This document shows positions 25,736-34,295 of a stretch of 49,043 bases of DNA, in pieces (the first letter of the stretch is position 1; every line of letters begins with the position of its first letter). Made by a program: the position numbers and the translations under genes. Below the pieces are notes generated by a model. It did no database searches. It had not been told where the DNA came from and worked only from the letters and a program-made list of their open reading frames with translations. Source of the stretch: Roseburia sp. Its GTDB lineage: Bacteria; Bacillota_A; Clostridia; Lachnospirales; Lachnospiraceae. The stretch lies in NCBI GenBank assembly GCA_019411365.1, contig DXQT01000020.1:1-49043 (forward strand), in the 5' to 3' direction.

Positions 25736-25798
25736 TTGATTTTTATTCTTTCTGAATATATACTTTTTATTAAAGAATGAAAACTTAATCGTTTTCGA
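25736..25798 (+). promoter_or_regulatory. Cellobiose phosphorylase promoter and operator
   Basis: TTGATT (25736-25741), a 17-base spacer and TATACT (25759-25764) predict a start near 25771. The operator TCGTTTTCGA (25789-25798) then lies at about +19 to +28, a roadblock position. The 14-base string CTTAATCGTTTTCG is repeated exactly at 25454 and 25784, once near each promoter. Confidence 0.7.
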
Positions 25799-25840
25799 AA
25801 TCGTTACTTATCAATATTTATGTATATGGAGGATTTTATT

Positions 25841-28285
25841 ATGAAATTCGGTTATTTCGATGACACCAACAAAGAATATGTCATCACATCTCCAAAAACA
25901 CCACTGCCATGGATCAACTACCTTGGTTCCGAGAACTTCTTTTCTCTGATCTCAAACACCTGCGGCGGTTACAGTTTCTACAAAGATGCAAAGTTACTCC
26001 GCCTGACCAGATACCGCTATAATAATGTACCGCTCGATTCCAATGGACATTACTACTATATTAAAGATGGTGACACGATCTGGAATCCGGGCTGGATGCC
26101 TTCCAAAACAGAACTGGATGCTTACAGCTGCCGTCACGGTATGGGTTATTCCGTATTTAAAGGAACCAAAAATAAACTGACCGCAGAGCTTACCTCTTTT
26201 GTTCCGGTCGGTGAGACATGTGAAGTCGGCAAACTCTCCCTTACCAATGAGAGCAATGAAACCCGTAATTTTTCTGTTTTCTCATATGTAGAGTTCTGTC
26301 TGTGGAATGCAATGGACGATATGACCAACTTCCAGCGTAACTTCTCCACCGGTGAGGTTGAGATCCACGGTTCTGCTCTTTATCATAAGACCGAATACAG
26401 AGAGCGCAGAAATCATTACGCTGTTTACGCTGTCAACGCTCCGATCGCCGGTTTTGATACAGACCGTGACTCGTTCTTAGGCGCTTACGGTGAAAACTCT
26501 GCTCCGGAAGTTGTTGTAAACGGAACTTCAAAGAATTCTGTTGCAAGCGGCTGGGCACCGATCGGTTCCCACCACCTTGAAGTATCTCTTGCTCCGGGCG
26601 AGACAAAGACCTACGTTTTCGTACTTGGTTATGTTGAGAATCCGGTAGAGGAAAAATGGGTTGGACGTGCTGAGGATGGAGTCATCAACCGCAAACGTGC
26701 CGATGAACTTCTCTCCCGTTTTGATACCGCAGAAAAAGCAGACGCAGCACTCGTCAAATTAAAAGATTACTGGAACGAACTGCTGTCCCATTTTACCATT
26801 TCTTCCAGTGAGGAGAAATTAGACCGTATGGTAAACATCTGGCACCAGTATCAGTGTATGGTTACCTTTAACATGAGCCGTTCCGCATCTTACTTTGAGT
26901 CCGGTATCGGCCGTGGCATGGGATTCCGTGATTCCTGTCAGGATCTGCTCGGTTTCGTACATCTGATCCCTGACCGTGCGAGAGAGCGTATCTTAGATAT
27001 CGCAGCTACCCAGTTCGAGGACGGAAGTGCTTATCATCAGTATCAGCCGCTCACCAAAAAAGGCAACTCTGACATCGGAAGCGGCTTTAACGATGATCCG
27101 TTATGGCTGATCGCCGGAACTGCAGCTTATATCAAAGAGACCGGCGATTACTCAATTCTCGACGAGATGACACCATATGACAGCGATGCTTCCAAAGCAA
27201 CCACTTTCATGGAGCATTTGCGCCGTTCCTTCCATTATACAATGGAACATCTGGGACCGCACAATTTACCGCTGATCGGACGTGCCGACTGGAACGACTG
27301 TCTCAACTTAAACTGCTTCTCGACTGAGCCGGGTGAATCTTTCCAGACTTTTGGTCCTTCCGAAGGCCCGAATGCTGAATCCGTATTTATCGCAGGTATG
27401 TTTGTCCGCTACGGAAAAGATTATGCAGCAATCTGCCGCCATCAGGGCATGACGGAGGAAGCAGAACTTGCAGAGAAAGCAATCGCAGAGATGGAAAAAA
27501 CCGTTATGGATGCCGGCTGGGATGGCGAATGGTATCTGCGTGCTTACGATCATTACAAAAATAAGATCGGTTCAAAAGAATGCGAAGATGGCAAGATCTT
27601 TATTGAGCCACAGGGCTTCTGTGTTATGGCTGAGATTGGTTTAGAGGAAGGCTGCTGCTTAAAGGCAATGGAATCCGTCGAAAAATATCTCGACACGAAA
27701 TACGGTATCGTACTGTTACAGCCGCCTTACCACAGATATCATGTGGAACTTGGTGAGATTTCTTCTTATCCACCAGGATACAAAGAAAACGCAGGTATCT
27801 TCTGTCACAACAACCCATGGATCTCTATCGCGGAGACTGTAATTGGCAGAGGCAACCGTGCCTGGCAGGTATATACAAGAACCTGTCCTGCATACATTGA
27901 GGATATCAGCGAGATCCACCGCACAGAGCCTTATGTATACTCCCAGATGATTGCCGGAAAAGACGCCCCGAACTTCGGTGAGGCAAAGAACAGCTGGCTG
28001 ACAGGAACCGCCGCATGGACCTTCCTCAATGTTTCCCAGTTTATCCTTGGTATCCGCCCGGATTATGATGGTCTGACTGTTGATCCTTGTATTCCATCCA
28101 AATTAGATGGTTTTACCGCCAAACGTGATTTCCGCGGTGTCAGCTACCATATCACCGTAAAGAATCCAAATCATGTGGAAAAAGGTGTGCTTTCCATGAT
28201 CGTGGATGGACAGCCGGTAGAGGGAACTACGATTCCATTCTCGGCTGAGAAGAAAGATGTAAATGTAGAAGTAACGATGGGCTAA
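25841..28285 (+). CDS. GH94 cellobiose phosphorylase
   Basis: A cytoplasmic inverting phosphorylase of 814 residues that splits cellobiose with phosphate into glucose 1-phosphate and glucose, saving ATP. The N-terminal beta-sandwich starts [16 protein letters not shown]; the (alpha/alpha)6 catalytic barrel follows. The catalytic acid is D483 in RADWNDCLN, which corresponds to the known GH94 Asp. The motifs [17 protein letters not shown] and the C-terminal [18 protein letters not shown] are characteristic of cellobiose rather than cellodextrin or chitobiose phosphorylases, though this is a judgement by eye. The ATG at 25841 has GGAGG eight bases upstream. It is divergent from the LacI-transporter cluster, which probably imports its substrate, and it ends in a strong terminator. 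Confidence 0.94.
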   Translation: MKFGYFDDTNKEYVITSPKTPLPWINYLGSENFFSLISNTCGGYSFYKDAKLLRLTRYRYNNVPLDSNGHYYYIKDGDTIWNPGWMPSKTELDAYSCRHGMGYSVFKGTKNKLTAELTSFVPVGETCEVGKLSLTNESNETRNFSVFSYVEFCLWNAMDDMTNFQRNFSTGEVEIHGSALYHKTEYRERRNHYAVYAVNAPIAGFDTDRDSFLGAYGENSAPEVVVNGTSKNSVASGWAPIGSHHLEVSLAPGETKTYVFVLGYVENPVEEKWVGRAEDGVINRKRADELLSRFDTAEKADAALVKLKDYWNELLSHFTISSSEEKLDRMVNIWHQYQCMVTFNMSRSASYFESGIGRGMGFRDSCQDLLGFVHLIPDRARERILDIAATQFEDGSAYHQYQPLTKKGNSDIGSGFNDDPLWLIAGTAAYIKETGDYSILDEMTPYDSDASKATTFMEHLRRSFHYTMEHLGPHNLPLIGRADWNDCLNLNCFSTEPGESFQTFGPSEGPNAESVFIAGMFVRYGKDYAAICRHQGMTEEAELAEKAIAEMEKTVMDAGWDGEWYLRAYDHYKNKIGSKECEDGKIFIEPQGFCVMAEIGLEEGCCLKAMESVEKYLDTKYGIVLLQPPYHRYHVELGEISSYPPGYKENAGIFCHNNPWISIAETVIGRGNRAWQVYTRTCPAYIEDISEIHRTEPYVYSQMIAGKDAPNFGEAKNSWLTGTAAWTFLNVSQFILGIRPDYDGLTVDPCIPSKLDGFTAKRDFRGVSYHITVKNPNHVEKGVLSMIVDGQPVEGTTIPFSAEKKDVNVEVTMG

Positions 28286-28307
28286 CCTCCCTGCCTGTCT
28301 TTACCTG

Positions 28308-28344
28308 ACAAAAGAAGCCTTCTTTTTATGAAGGCTTCTTTTGT
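28308..28344. terminator. Bidirectional terminator
   Basis: A perfect 15-base stem (ACAAAAGAAGCCTTC with GAAGGCTTCTTTTGT) closes a 7-base loop. It lies between the convergent cellobiose phosphorylase and AraC genes and provides T-rich ends in both directions. Confidence 0.93.
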
Positions 28345-28352
28345 ATCCCAAA

Positions 28353-29186
28353 CTAAAATGTTTCATTTTTTCTGTATTTGCGTGGTGATATACCTTTTAT
28401 CTTTCGAAACGAATCCCCAAAATAGTTACTGTCATTAAATCCACATTCAAAAGCAATATCTGTGATAGATTTATTCGTTTCCAGCAGCAGCCTGCATGCA
28501 TTCTGTATCCGGAGATTAATAATATATTCTTTAAACCCGAACCCCGTCGCTGTCTTAAATCTCTTAGACAAAAATGACTTATTCATGTCAAATTTATCCG
28601 CCACATCTTCCAGTAAAATATTTTCCGTATAATGTTCAAAAATATATGTTGCAACTTCCTGGATTTTTCGGTTATCAACATCAATCTCTTTTATAACATT
28701 GTCCTCATACTCCTTGCATCTTATGATAAACAGCAAAAGTTCAACAAGTCCTGCTTTTATAAATGCCGTTGATAATATGTCCGGCGTATCATTTTCAAAC
28801 ATTAACTTATCCAGCAGGGAATCCACATAGTTTCTGCGTTTTTCCGGTATATTGATTACCCCCGGAACCATACAGTTCTTAAGATATTCCGCTCCGATCT
28901 GTTCTTTGATCCAATCCGTAATCTCCTGCCGGAAACTGATAACAATCCTTTCATGAATTCCTTTCCCGGTATATACTGTCTTATGCAGACAGCCACCCGG
29001 AACGATTACAAGATCACCTTTTCCAAACTTATAGATATTGTGATCAATAAAGCTGGTGCACTCTCCACTGGAAAGATAAAAAATTTCATGAAATGGATGT
29101 ACATGTGGCTCGCAATTACTTTCAGATATCGTATTACTTCTTCTGATCTTCTTAATATCAAAATCTTTTGACATATCCTGAAACAT
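28353..29186 (-). CDS. AraC-family regulator with cupin domain
   Basis: A regulator of 277 residues. The N-terminal cupin sensor domain (about residues 20-95; CEPHVHPFHEIFYLSSG and GDLVIVPGG) would bind a small ligand. The C-terminal double helix-turn-helix (about 180-275) contains EDVADKFDMNKSFLSKRFK and ITDIAFECGFNDSNYFGDSF, both canonical. The ATG at 29186 (MFQDMSKDF) has GGAG six bases upstream; the ATG four codons earlier has none. The gene is divergent from the MATE exporter, with overlapping promoters, so control of the exporter is likely. It may also act on the neighbouring sugar genes. Its ligand is unknown. Confidence 0.9.
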   Translation of the reverse strand: MFQDMSKDFDIKKIRRSNTISESNCEPHVHPFHEIFYLSSGECTSFIDHNIYKFGKGDLVIVPGGCLHKTVYTGKGIHERIVISFRQEITDWIKEQIGAEYLKNCMVPGVINIPEKRRNYVDSLLDKLMFENDTPDILSTAFIKAGLVELLLFIIRCKEYEDNVIKEIDVDNRKIQEVATYIFEHYTENILLEDVADKFDMNKSFLSKRFKTATGFGFKEYIINLRIQNACRLLLETNKSITDIAFECGFNDSNYFGDSFRKIKGISPRKYRKNETF

Positions 29187-29252
29187 ATAATTCTCCATTT
29201 TTCTGTACTTTTATGTGTTTTTATCATTTTTTTCAAGGAATATACTGTTTTT

Positions 29253-29289
29253 TTGTCATATTATGAACCATATGAATATAAACTGTCAA
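29253..29289. promoter_or_regulatory. Face-to-face overlapping araC/MATE promoters
   Basis: Plus strand: TTGTCA (29253-29258), an 18-base spacer, TATAAA (29277-29282), reading into the MATE gene. Minus strand: TTGACA (29289-29284), an 18-base spacer, CATAAT (29265-29260), reading into the AraC gene. The two promoters occupy the same 37 bases, so polymerases cannot occupy both at once. Confidence 0.65.
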
Positions 29290-29318
29290 CATATTTTATA
29301 AATCCACAAGGAGCTCCT

Positions 29319-30689
29319 ATGCCAAAACAAATATCTGAAAATAAACGAAATATGATTCTAAATGGAAACCTGTCCCAGACAATCCTTATGCTCGCCGTTC
29401 CGGTCATGATCAATAGTTTTATCCAGTCGATGTATAATCTTACGGACACATTCTGGCTTGGACGGATCGGAACTGAAAACCAGTCTGCCATAACGCTCGT
29501 ATCACCATTTCAAAATATCCTTAACAGTTTTGGCAGCGGCATAACAACCGCAGGTGCAATTCTTATATCGCAATACCTTGGTGCCAGAAAAGATGAACAG
29601 GCAAACAAAATGGCAAATCATATCTGTATTACGTCCCTTGGCTTCTCCCTCATCTGTGCATTACTGTGCTGGCTGATATCCCCGGCATTAGTCAACTGGC
29701 TCGGTGCCAGGGGAGTGGTCTATGAGTACGGTCTTACTTATTTAAGAATTGTGGTCCTTGATATGCCATTTCTGTTCATGATCAATTTATTCACAGCCGT
29801 GAAACAGGCGCAGGGGGACACTGTAAAACCCATGCTTCTCAATCTGCTTGGTATCATGATCAATCTGATATTAGATCCTCTTTTCCTCATTGTGTTCCAC
29901 TTTGGAATCGGAGGCGCAGCATTTGCCACGCTTATAGCAAAAATCCCCTGCGCTCTCATTGGACTGATCCTTCTTACAAAATCAGATCAGCTCATACGGA
30001 TTTCTTTTAAAAATTTTGTCTTTGACCAGAAAATGATACGCGCCATTATCAAAATTGGTCTGCCAACTGCGATTGGCGGCAGCACCATGCAGCTAGGTAC
30101 GCTGATCATGACCAGAAATGTAAATGTTTATGGTTATATTGCAACCAGCGCCTATGGTATTGGCAACAAAATCAACAGTCTTATCACAATGCCAGCCAGT
30201 GGTGTCGGTTCCGCCGTTTCTACTATAGTTGGACAAAATATGGGAGCCGGAAACACAGAGCGGGCGAAGAAAACCTTCCATTATTCATTAAAAATGTGTA
30301 CCTTATTTTTACTTATTCTGGGATTCATTTTTTCAAGACACCCTGTTTCCCAGACTATGGTATCATTCTTTTCAACAGATGCCAAAGTCATCCCTCTGGC
30401 TGCAGACTATTTATCCATTATTGCATTCTGGTGCTTTACAAACGCTTTTTATAATGTATCACAGGGATTGTTCCAGGGATGTGGGCATACACTGATCACA
30501 ATGCTCGTAGATGCTTCCCGGATATGGCTATTCCGTCTTTTGTCTCTTTGGATATGCGCAAATGTATTTCATATGGGAGTGGCATCCGTCTGGTATTCCG
30601 TTGTAATCAGTAATGGAACCTCTGCCATAATCCTGTATCTGCTATACTGGACCGGAATATGGAAAAAAGGATATGCAGACCCTCTCTAG
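29319..30689 (+). CDS. MATE-family multidrug exporter
   Basis: A cation-coupled exporter of 456 residues with twelve predicted membrane segments and the typical start ILMLAVPVMINSFIQSMYNLTDTFWLG, followed by the internal motif GSGITTAGAILISQYLGA. The two homologous halves are of normal length. AAGGAG lies five bases before the ATG at 29319; the longer open frame from 29253 starts inside the promoter and is rejected. It is divergent from the AraC regulator. A terminator overlaps its last codons. The substrate cannot be told from sequence. Confidence 0.93.
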   Translation: MPKQISENKRNMILNGNLSQTILMLAVPVMINSFIQSMYNLTDTFWLGRIGTENQSAITLVSPFQNILNSFGSGITTAGAILISQYLGARKDEQANKMANHICITSLGFSLICALLCWLISPALVNWLGARGVVYEYGLTYLRIVVLDMPFLFMINLFTAVKQAQGDTVKPMLLNLLGIMINLILDPLFLIVFHFGIGGAAFATLIAKIPCALIGLILLTKSDQLIRISFKNFVFDQKMIRAIIKIGLPTAIGGSTMQLGTLIMTRNVNVYGYIATSAYGIGNKINSLITMPASGVGSAVSTIVGQNMGAGNTERAKKTFHYSLKMCTLFLLILGFIFSRHPVSQTMVSFFSTDAKVIPLAADYLSIIAFWCFTNAFYNVSQGLFQGCGHTLITMLVDASRIWLFRLLSLWICANVFHMGVASVWYSVVISNGTSAIILYLLYWTGIWKKGYADPL

Positions 30690-30707
30690 AGCCTTTCATA
30701 TCCTTTT
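30665..30707 (+). terminator. Terminator overlapping the MATE gene end
   Basis: AAAAGGATATG (30665-30675, inside the coding sequence) pairs with CATATCCTTTT (30697-30707). The stop codon sits in the loop. Confidence 0.7.
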
Positions 30708-30755
30708 CTCTTTCACTTTAATCTTCTATTTCCAGTTATCAAAATTTGTTGCAAA

Positions 30756-32534
30756 TTAATTTGCTGTCACAAGTCCGTTCTCACAATCCAATTCTACATA
30801 TGCACTGGATTTTAAGACATCAAGCGCATGTTTTGCACCGATCAGGACAGGAATATCAAGGCTTAATCCTGCAATCGCCGCATGGCAGTTTTCGCCGGAC
30901 GCTTCCACGATCAGTCCGGATGCCTCACGCATCTGTGTCATCATGGCATTGCTGGTATCTTTTGCAACAATGATATCTCCGACTTTAAAGTTTTTTAAAT
31001 CCTCATCGCTGTGACATACACAGAGGTTTGCAGAAATCTTCTGTGTTCCGATTCCTTGTCCCTCCACTAAGATATGTCCTGCCACCTGCACCTTGATCAG
31101 GTTGGTCGTACCGGATACACCAAGAGGAACTCCTGCGGTTAAGACAACAACATCGCCCTTTGAAATGATTCCTGCTGCTTCTGCTGCATCGACTGCATAG
31201 TCAAACAGCTCTTCTGCCTGTGTCTTTTCCTCGATCATAAGCGGGATCACACCCCAGGATAATGCAAGCTGACGGTAAATCTTTTCTGTCAGACATCCTC
31301 CGATAATCGGACAGTTTGGACGATATTTGGAAACCATGCGGGCGGTACGTCCTGATTTTGTTACCGTAATGATTGCTGCCGCATTCAAATCTCCTGCCAT
31401 TGTACATGTCGCATGGGAGATTGCATTGGTCACATCCGGGTTGCTCATGGTTTTGCGCATTTTAAAACGCTGTAAGTAATTGATATCCTGTTCCGTACGG
31501 ACTGCAATACGCACCATAGTCTTTAAAGCCTCGATCGGATACATACCTGCAGCTGTCTCTCCGGAGAGCATGATCGCACTGGTTCCGTCGTAGATTGCAT
31601 TTGCAACGTCAGTTGCCTCTGCTCTGGTCGGACGCGGATGTTTCATCATGGAATCAAGCATCTGAGTCGCTGTGATAACCTTCTTGCCTGCATCGTATAC
31701 TTTTTTAATTATCATCTTCTGGATCACCGGTACATCCTCTAACGGGATCTCAACACCCATATCACCACGCGCTACCATGATTCCATCGGAAACACGGATA
31801 ATATCGTCAATATTCTGTACACCCTGCATATTTTCAATTTTTGCAATGATATTGATATCCTCGCCGCCTTTTTCTGCAAGGATCTTGCGGATTGCAAGCA
31901 CATCATCTGCGGTACGGACAAAAGATGCAGCAATAAAATCATAATCATGCTCTACCGCAAATACGATATCACCATAATCTTTTTCGCTGATATATGGCAT
32001 GGACAATTCTACATTCGGAACGTTCACGCCTTTTCTGTTGGAAATCACACCGCCATTTAACACCTGGCAGATGATATCTTTTGGCTTATTGCCATCTTTA
32101 TCTGCCTTTGCGCCAGATGTCACCTTGATTTCTTTTACTTCCATTCCGATCAGACCATCATCGATCAGAATGCGATCTCCCGGTTTTACATCCTCCGGCA
32201 GGTTTTTATAAGTAATGGAAACACGTTTTGCATCTCCCATAATCTCATCGGTTGTCAGGGTAAAAGTCTGTCCATCCTTAAGTTCGACTTTTCCGTCCGT
32301 AAAATCTCTCAGGCGGATCTCCGGTCCTTTTGTGTCAAGCAGTGCTGCGACTGGACGCTTTAATTCCTTACGAAGTTTCTGTAACATCTGAAGGCGTCCT
32401 AACTGCTCCTCATGGTCACCATGGGAAAAATTAAAACGGGCAACGTTCATTCCCTCTTCGATCAGGCGTTTTAATACACCTTCCTTATCTGTTGAAGGTC
32501 CTAAAGTACAAACAATTTTTGTTTTTCTAAACAT
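30756..32534 (-). CDS. pyk: Pyruvate kinase with C-terminal PEP-utiliser domain
   Basis: This enzyme makes pyruvate and ATP from phosphoenolpyruvate in glycolysis. It begins MFRKTKIVCTLGPSTDKEG, and the catalytic barrel contains MVARGDMGVEIPLEDVP and TQMLDSMMKHPRPTRAEATDVANAI in separate segments. The regulatory domain ends near residue 475. An extra C-terminal domain of about 110 residues, with AMMTQMREASGLIVEASGE and a GENCHAAIAG swivel motif, resembles the PEP-utilising phosphohistidine domain seen in Bacillus-type pyruvate kinases, giving 592 residues. GAGG precedes the ATG. It follows the carbamate kinase gene on the same strand, but with a 70-base gap. Terminal ATP generation would fit the sugar phosphorylase metabolism nearby. 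Confidence 0.97.
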   Translation of the reverse strand: MFRKTKIVCTLGPSTDKEGVLKRLIEEGMNVARFNFSHGDHEEQLGRLQMLQKLRKELKRPVAALLDTKGPEIRLRDFTDGKVELKDGQTFTLTTDEIMGDAKRVSITYKNLPEDVKPGDRILIDDGLIGMEVKEIKVTSGAKADKDGNKPKDIICQVLNGGVISNRKGVNVPNVELSMPYISEKDYGDIVFAVEHDYDFIAASFVRTADDVLAIRKILAEKGGEDINIIAKIENMQGVQNIDDIIRVSDGIMVARGDMGVEIPLEDVPVIQKMIIKKVYDAGKKVITATQMLDSMMKHPRPTRAEATDVANAIYDGTSAIMLSGETAAGMYPIEALKTMVRIAVRTEQDINYLQRFKMRKTMSNPDVTNAISHATCTMAGDLNAAAIITVTKSGRTARMVSKYRPNCPIIGGCLTEKIYRQLALSWGVIPLMIEEKTQAEELFDYAVDAAEAAGIISKGDVVVLTAGVPLGVSGTTNLIKVQVAGHILVEGQGIGTQKISANLCVCHSDEDLKNFKVGDIIVAKDTSNAMMTQMREASGLIVEASGENCHAAIAGLSLDIPVLIGAKHALDVLKSSAYVELDCENGLVTAN

Positions 32535-32604
32535 CTTTTTTCCTCGTAAAAAAATTTATTTTCGGCAATCGATTCAGTCTTATTATTACCATAAAAATGG
32601 CAGT

Positions 32605-33537
32605 TTATTTCGTGATCATCGTACCCGGTCCACCGCTCACATAGGTGCCGTTTTTGTTCAGCTTTGTAATAAGTACGGAACGGATTGCGGAATCTCCAAT
32701 AAAATCAATGGCCGCCTGAATCTTTGGCAGCATGTCATCCTCTCCGAACTGACCTTCTTCCATATACTGTTTTGCTTCTGCAACAGTCATGGTCGAAAGA
32801 GGTTTCTCATTCTCTGTGCCGTAATTCAGACATACATTGTCCACACTTGTTAAAATGACTAACATGTCAGCATCTAAAAGTTCTGCTAATTTTCCTGCTG
32901 CAAGGTCTTTTTCAATGACTGCACTCGCACCTTTTAAATTATTGTCCTGTGCAAGTACCGGAATACCTCCACCTCCGCAGGCAACAACAACCTGATCTGC
33001 ATCCGATAATGCACGGATCGCATCGATTTCAACGATATCCATTGGCTTCGGTGCTGCAACGATACGGCGGAATCCTCCTTCTACTGCTGTGACATGATTT
33101 CCTTTTTTCTCCTCTGCCTCAGCTTCTTCTTCTGTCATCACACGTCCGATCACCTTACCTGGTTTGTAAAAAGCCTCATCATATGGATCGACAACAACCT
33201 GTGTCAGAACTGTGGAAACTGTCTTATAAATTCCCTTATTCAGCAGCTCGGCACGGATAGCATTCTGTAAATCGTAACCGATATATCCCTGACTCATTGC
33301 AGAACATACAGACATTGGCGTAGCGGTATACTCCGGATATAATCTGCAGAACTCATTCATTGCTGTATGGATCATACCAACCTGTGGCCCGTTACTGTGT
33401 GTAATGACTACCTGATAATCATCACGGATAAAGTCAGCAACCGCTTTTGCAGTGCGTTTTGTTGCCTCTTTCTGCTCCGGTAATGTGGTACCAAGTGCTT
33501 CATGACCAAGTGCTATTACGATTTTTTTCTTTTTCAT
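32605..33537 (-). CDS. arcC: Carbamate kinase, variant N-terminal loop
   Basis: An amino-acid-kinase-fold enzyme of 310 residues that would interconvert carbamoyl phosphate plus ADP with ATP plus carbamate. Family motifs present are HSNGPQVG, ALSDADQVVVACGGGGIPV and VIEKDLAAGKLAELLDADML. The usual N-terminal glycine motif GGNALL is replaced by GHEALG, which lies near the nucleotide and phosphate site, so substrate or kinetics may differ. The ATG at 33537 has GGAGG eight bases upstream. Neither arginine deiminase nor ornithine transcarbamylase is next to it, so it is a stand-alone member rather than part of an arc operon. Confidence 0.88.
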   Translation of the reverse strand: MKKKKIVIALGHEALGTTLPEQKEATKRTAKAVADFIRDDYQVVITHSNGPQVGMIHTAMNEFCRLYPEYTATPMSVCSAMSQGYIGYDLQNAIRAELLNKGIYKTVSTVLTQVVVDPYDEAFYKPGKVIGRVMTEEEAEAEEKKGNHVTAVEGGFRRIVAAPKPMDIVEIDAIRALSDADQVVVACGGGGIPVLAQDNNLKGASAVIEKDLAAGKLAELLDADMLVILTSVDNVCLNYGTENEKPLSTMTVAEAKQYMEEGQFGEDDMLPKIQAAIDFIGDSAIRSVLITKLNKNGTYVSGGPGTMITK

Positions 33538-33574
33538 GGCTATCCTCCGATACTGACTCTTCGTCATAGTGATT

Positions 33575-33603
33575 ATTTTAGCATGAACCTCATACAGGCG
33601 CAA
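33575..33603 (-). promoter_or_regulatory. Promoter of the carbamate kinase gene
   Basis: TTGCGC (33603-33598), a 17-base spacer and TAAAAT (33580-33575) lie about 40 bases upstream of the start codon. No terminator is obvious between this promoter and the engB end. Confidence 0.55.
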
Positions 33604-33695
33604 TCTGATAAGAGTTTGCTTCCTGTTAAGATTTTCTGCTTTTTGTAAATTTTTATAGTTTCAGCATACCATATTCTGACATATTTTTAAACAGG

Positions 33696-34295
33696 CTATT
33701 TTTCTTCCTGCGGCAGCACGAAAGAATCGATCAGCTCCCAGATCTCGTCACGCCCCTGCTTCGTCTCTGCAGAAAACGGAATGATCGTGGTTCCCGGCTG
33801 TACATTTAAGCCCTCGCAGATCGCTTTGACATTTTTCTGGATCTGGCTTCGTTTGATCTTATCGAGTTTGGTCGCAATAATGATCGGTGCAAATCCCTGA
33901 TACACCATCCACTCATACATCATTCTGTCGTTTGCAGACGGATCGTGGCGGATATCGATCAAAAGAAAGACTGCCTTTAACTGCTTTGAAGTGTGAAGAT
34001 AATTTTCGATCATTTTTCCCCACTTTGCCTTTACTTCCTCGGATGCCTTTGCATAGCCGTATCCCGGAAGATCGACAAGGTACATGGCATCGTTGATATT
34101 GTAAAAGTTGATGGTCTGCGTTTTTCCAGGCTGTGCGGAAGTACGTGCCAGTGCTTTGCGGTTCATCAGCGCATTGATCAGAGATGATTTTCCAACGTTT
34201 GATTTTCCTGCAAAAGCCACCTCCGCATATGCGGTATCCGGCACCTTGCTGGTCACACCGCAGACAATTTCCAGGTTTACATTTTTTATTACCAT
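33696..34295 (-). CDS. engB: Ribosome-biogenesis GTPase EngB/YsxC
   Basis: A small essential GTPase of 199 residues involved in large-subunit assembly. The G1 loop is GKSNVGKSS, the G2 region [11 protein letters not shown]3 [10 protein letters not shown]4 TKLDK and G5 FSAETKQG, all intact. The start codon overlaps the lon stop by seven bases, so it is translationally coupled to lon, as is common in Firmicutes. Confidence 0.97.
   Translation of the reverse strand: MVIKNVNLEIVCGVTSKVPDTAYAEVAFAGKSNVGKSSLINALMNRKALARTSAQPGKTQTINFYNINDAMYLVDLPGYGYAKASEEVKAKWGKMIENYLHTSKQLKAVFLLIDIRHDPSANDRMMYEWMVYQGFAPIIIATKLDKIKRSQIQKNVKAICEGLNVQPGTTIIPFSAETKQGRDEIWELIDSFVLPQEEK

Noticed and set aside
28953..29171. 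72-codon plus-strand frame in the AraC gene
   Set aside because: It is antisense to the regulator, whose cupin motifs fill the other strand.
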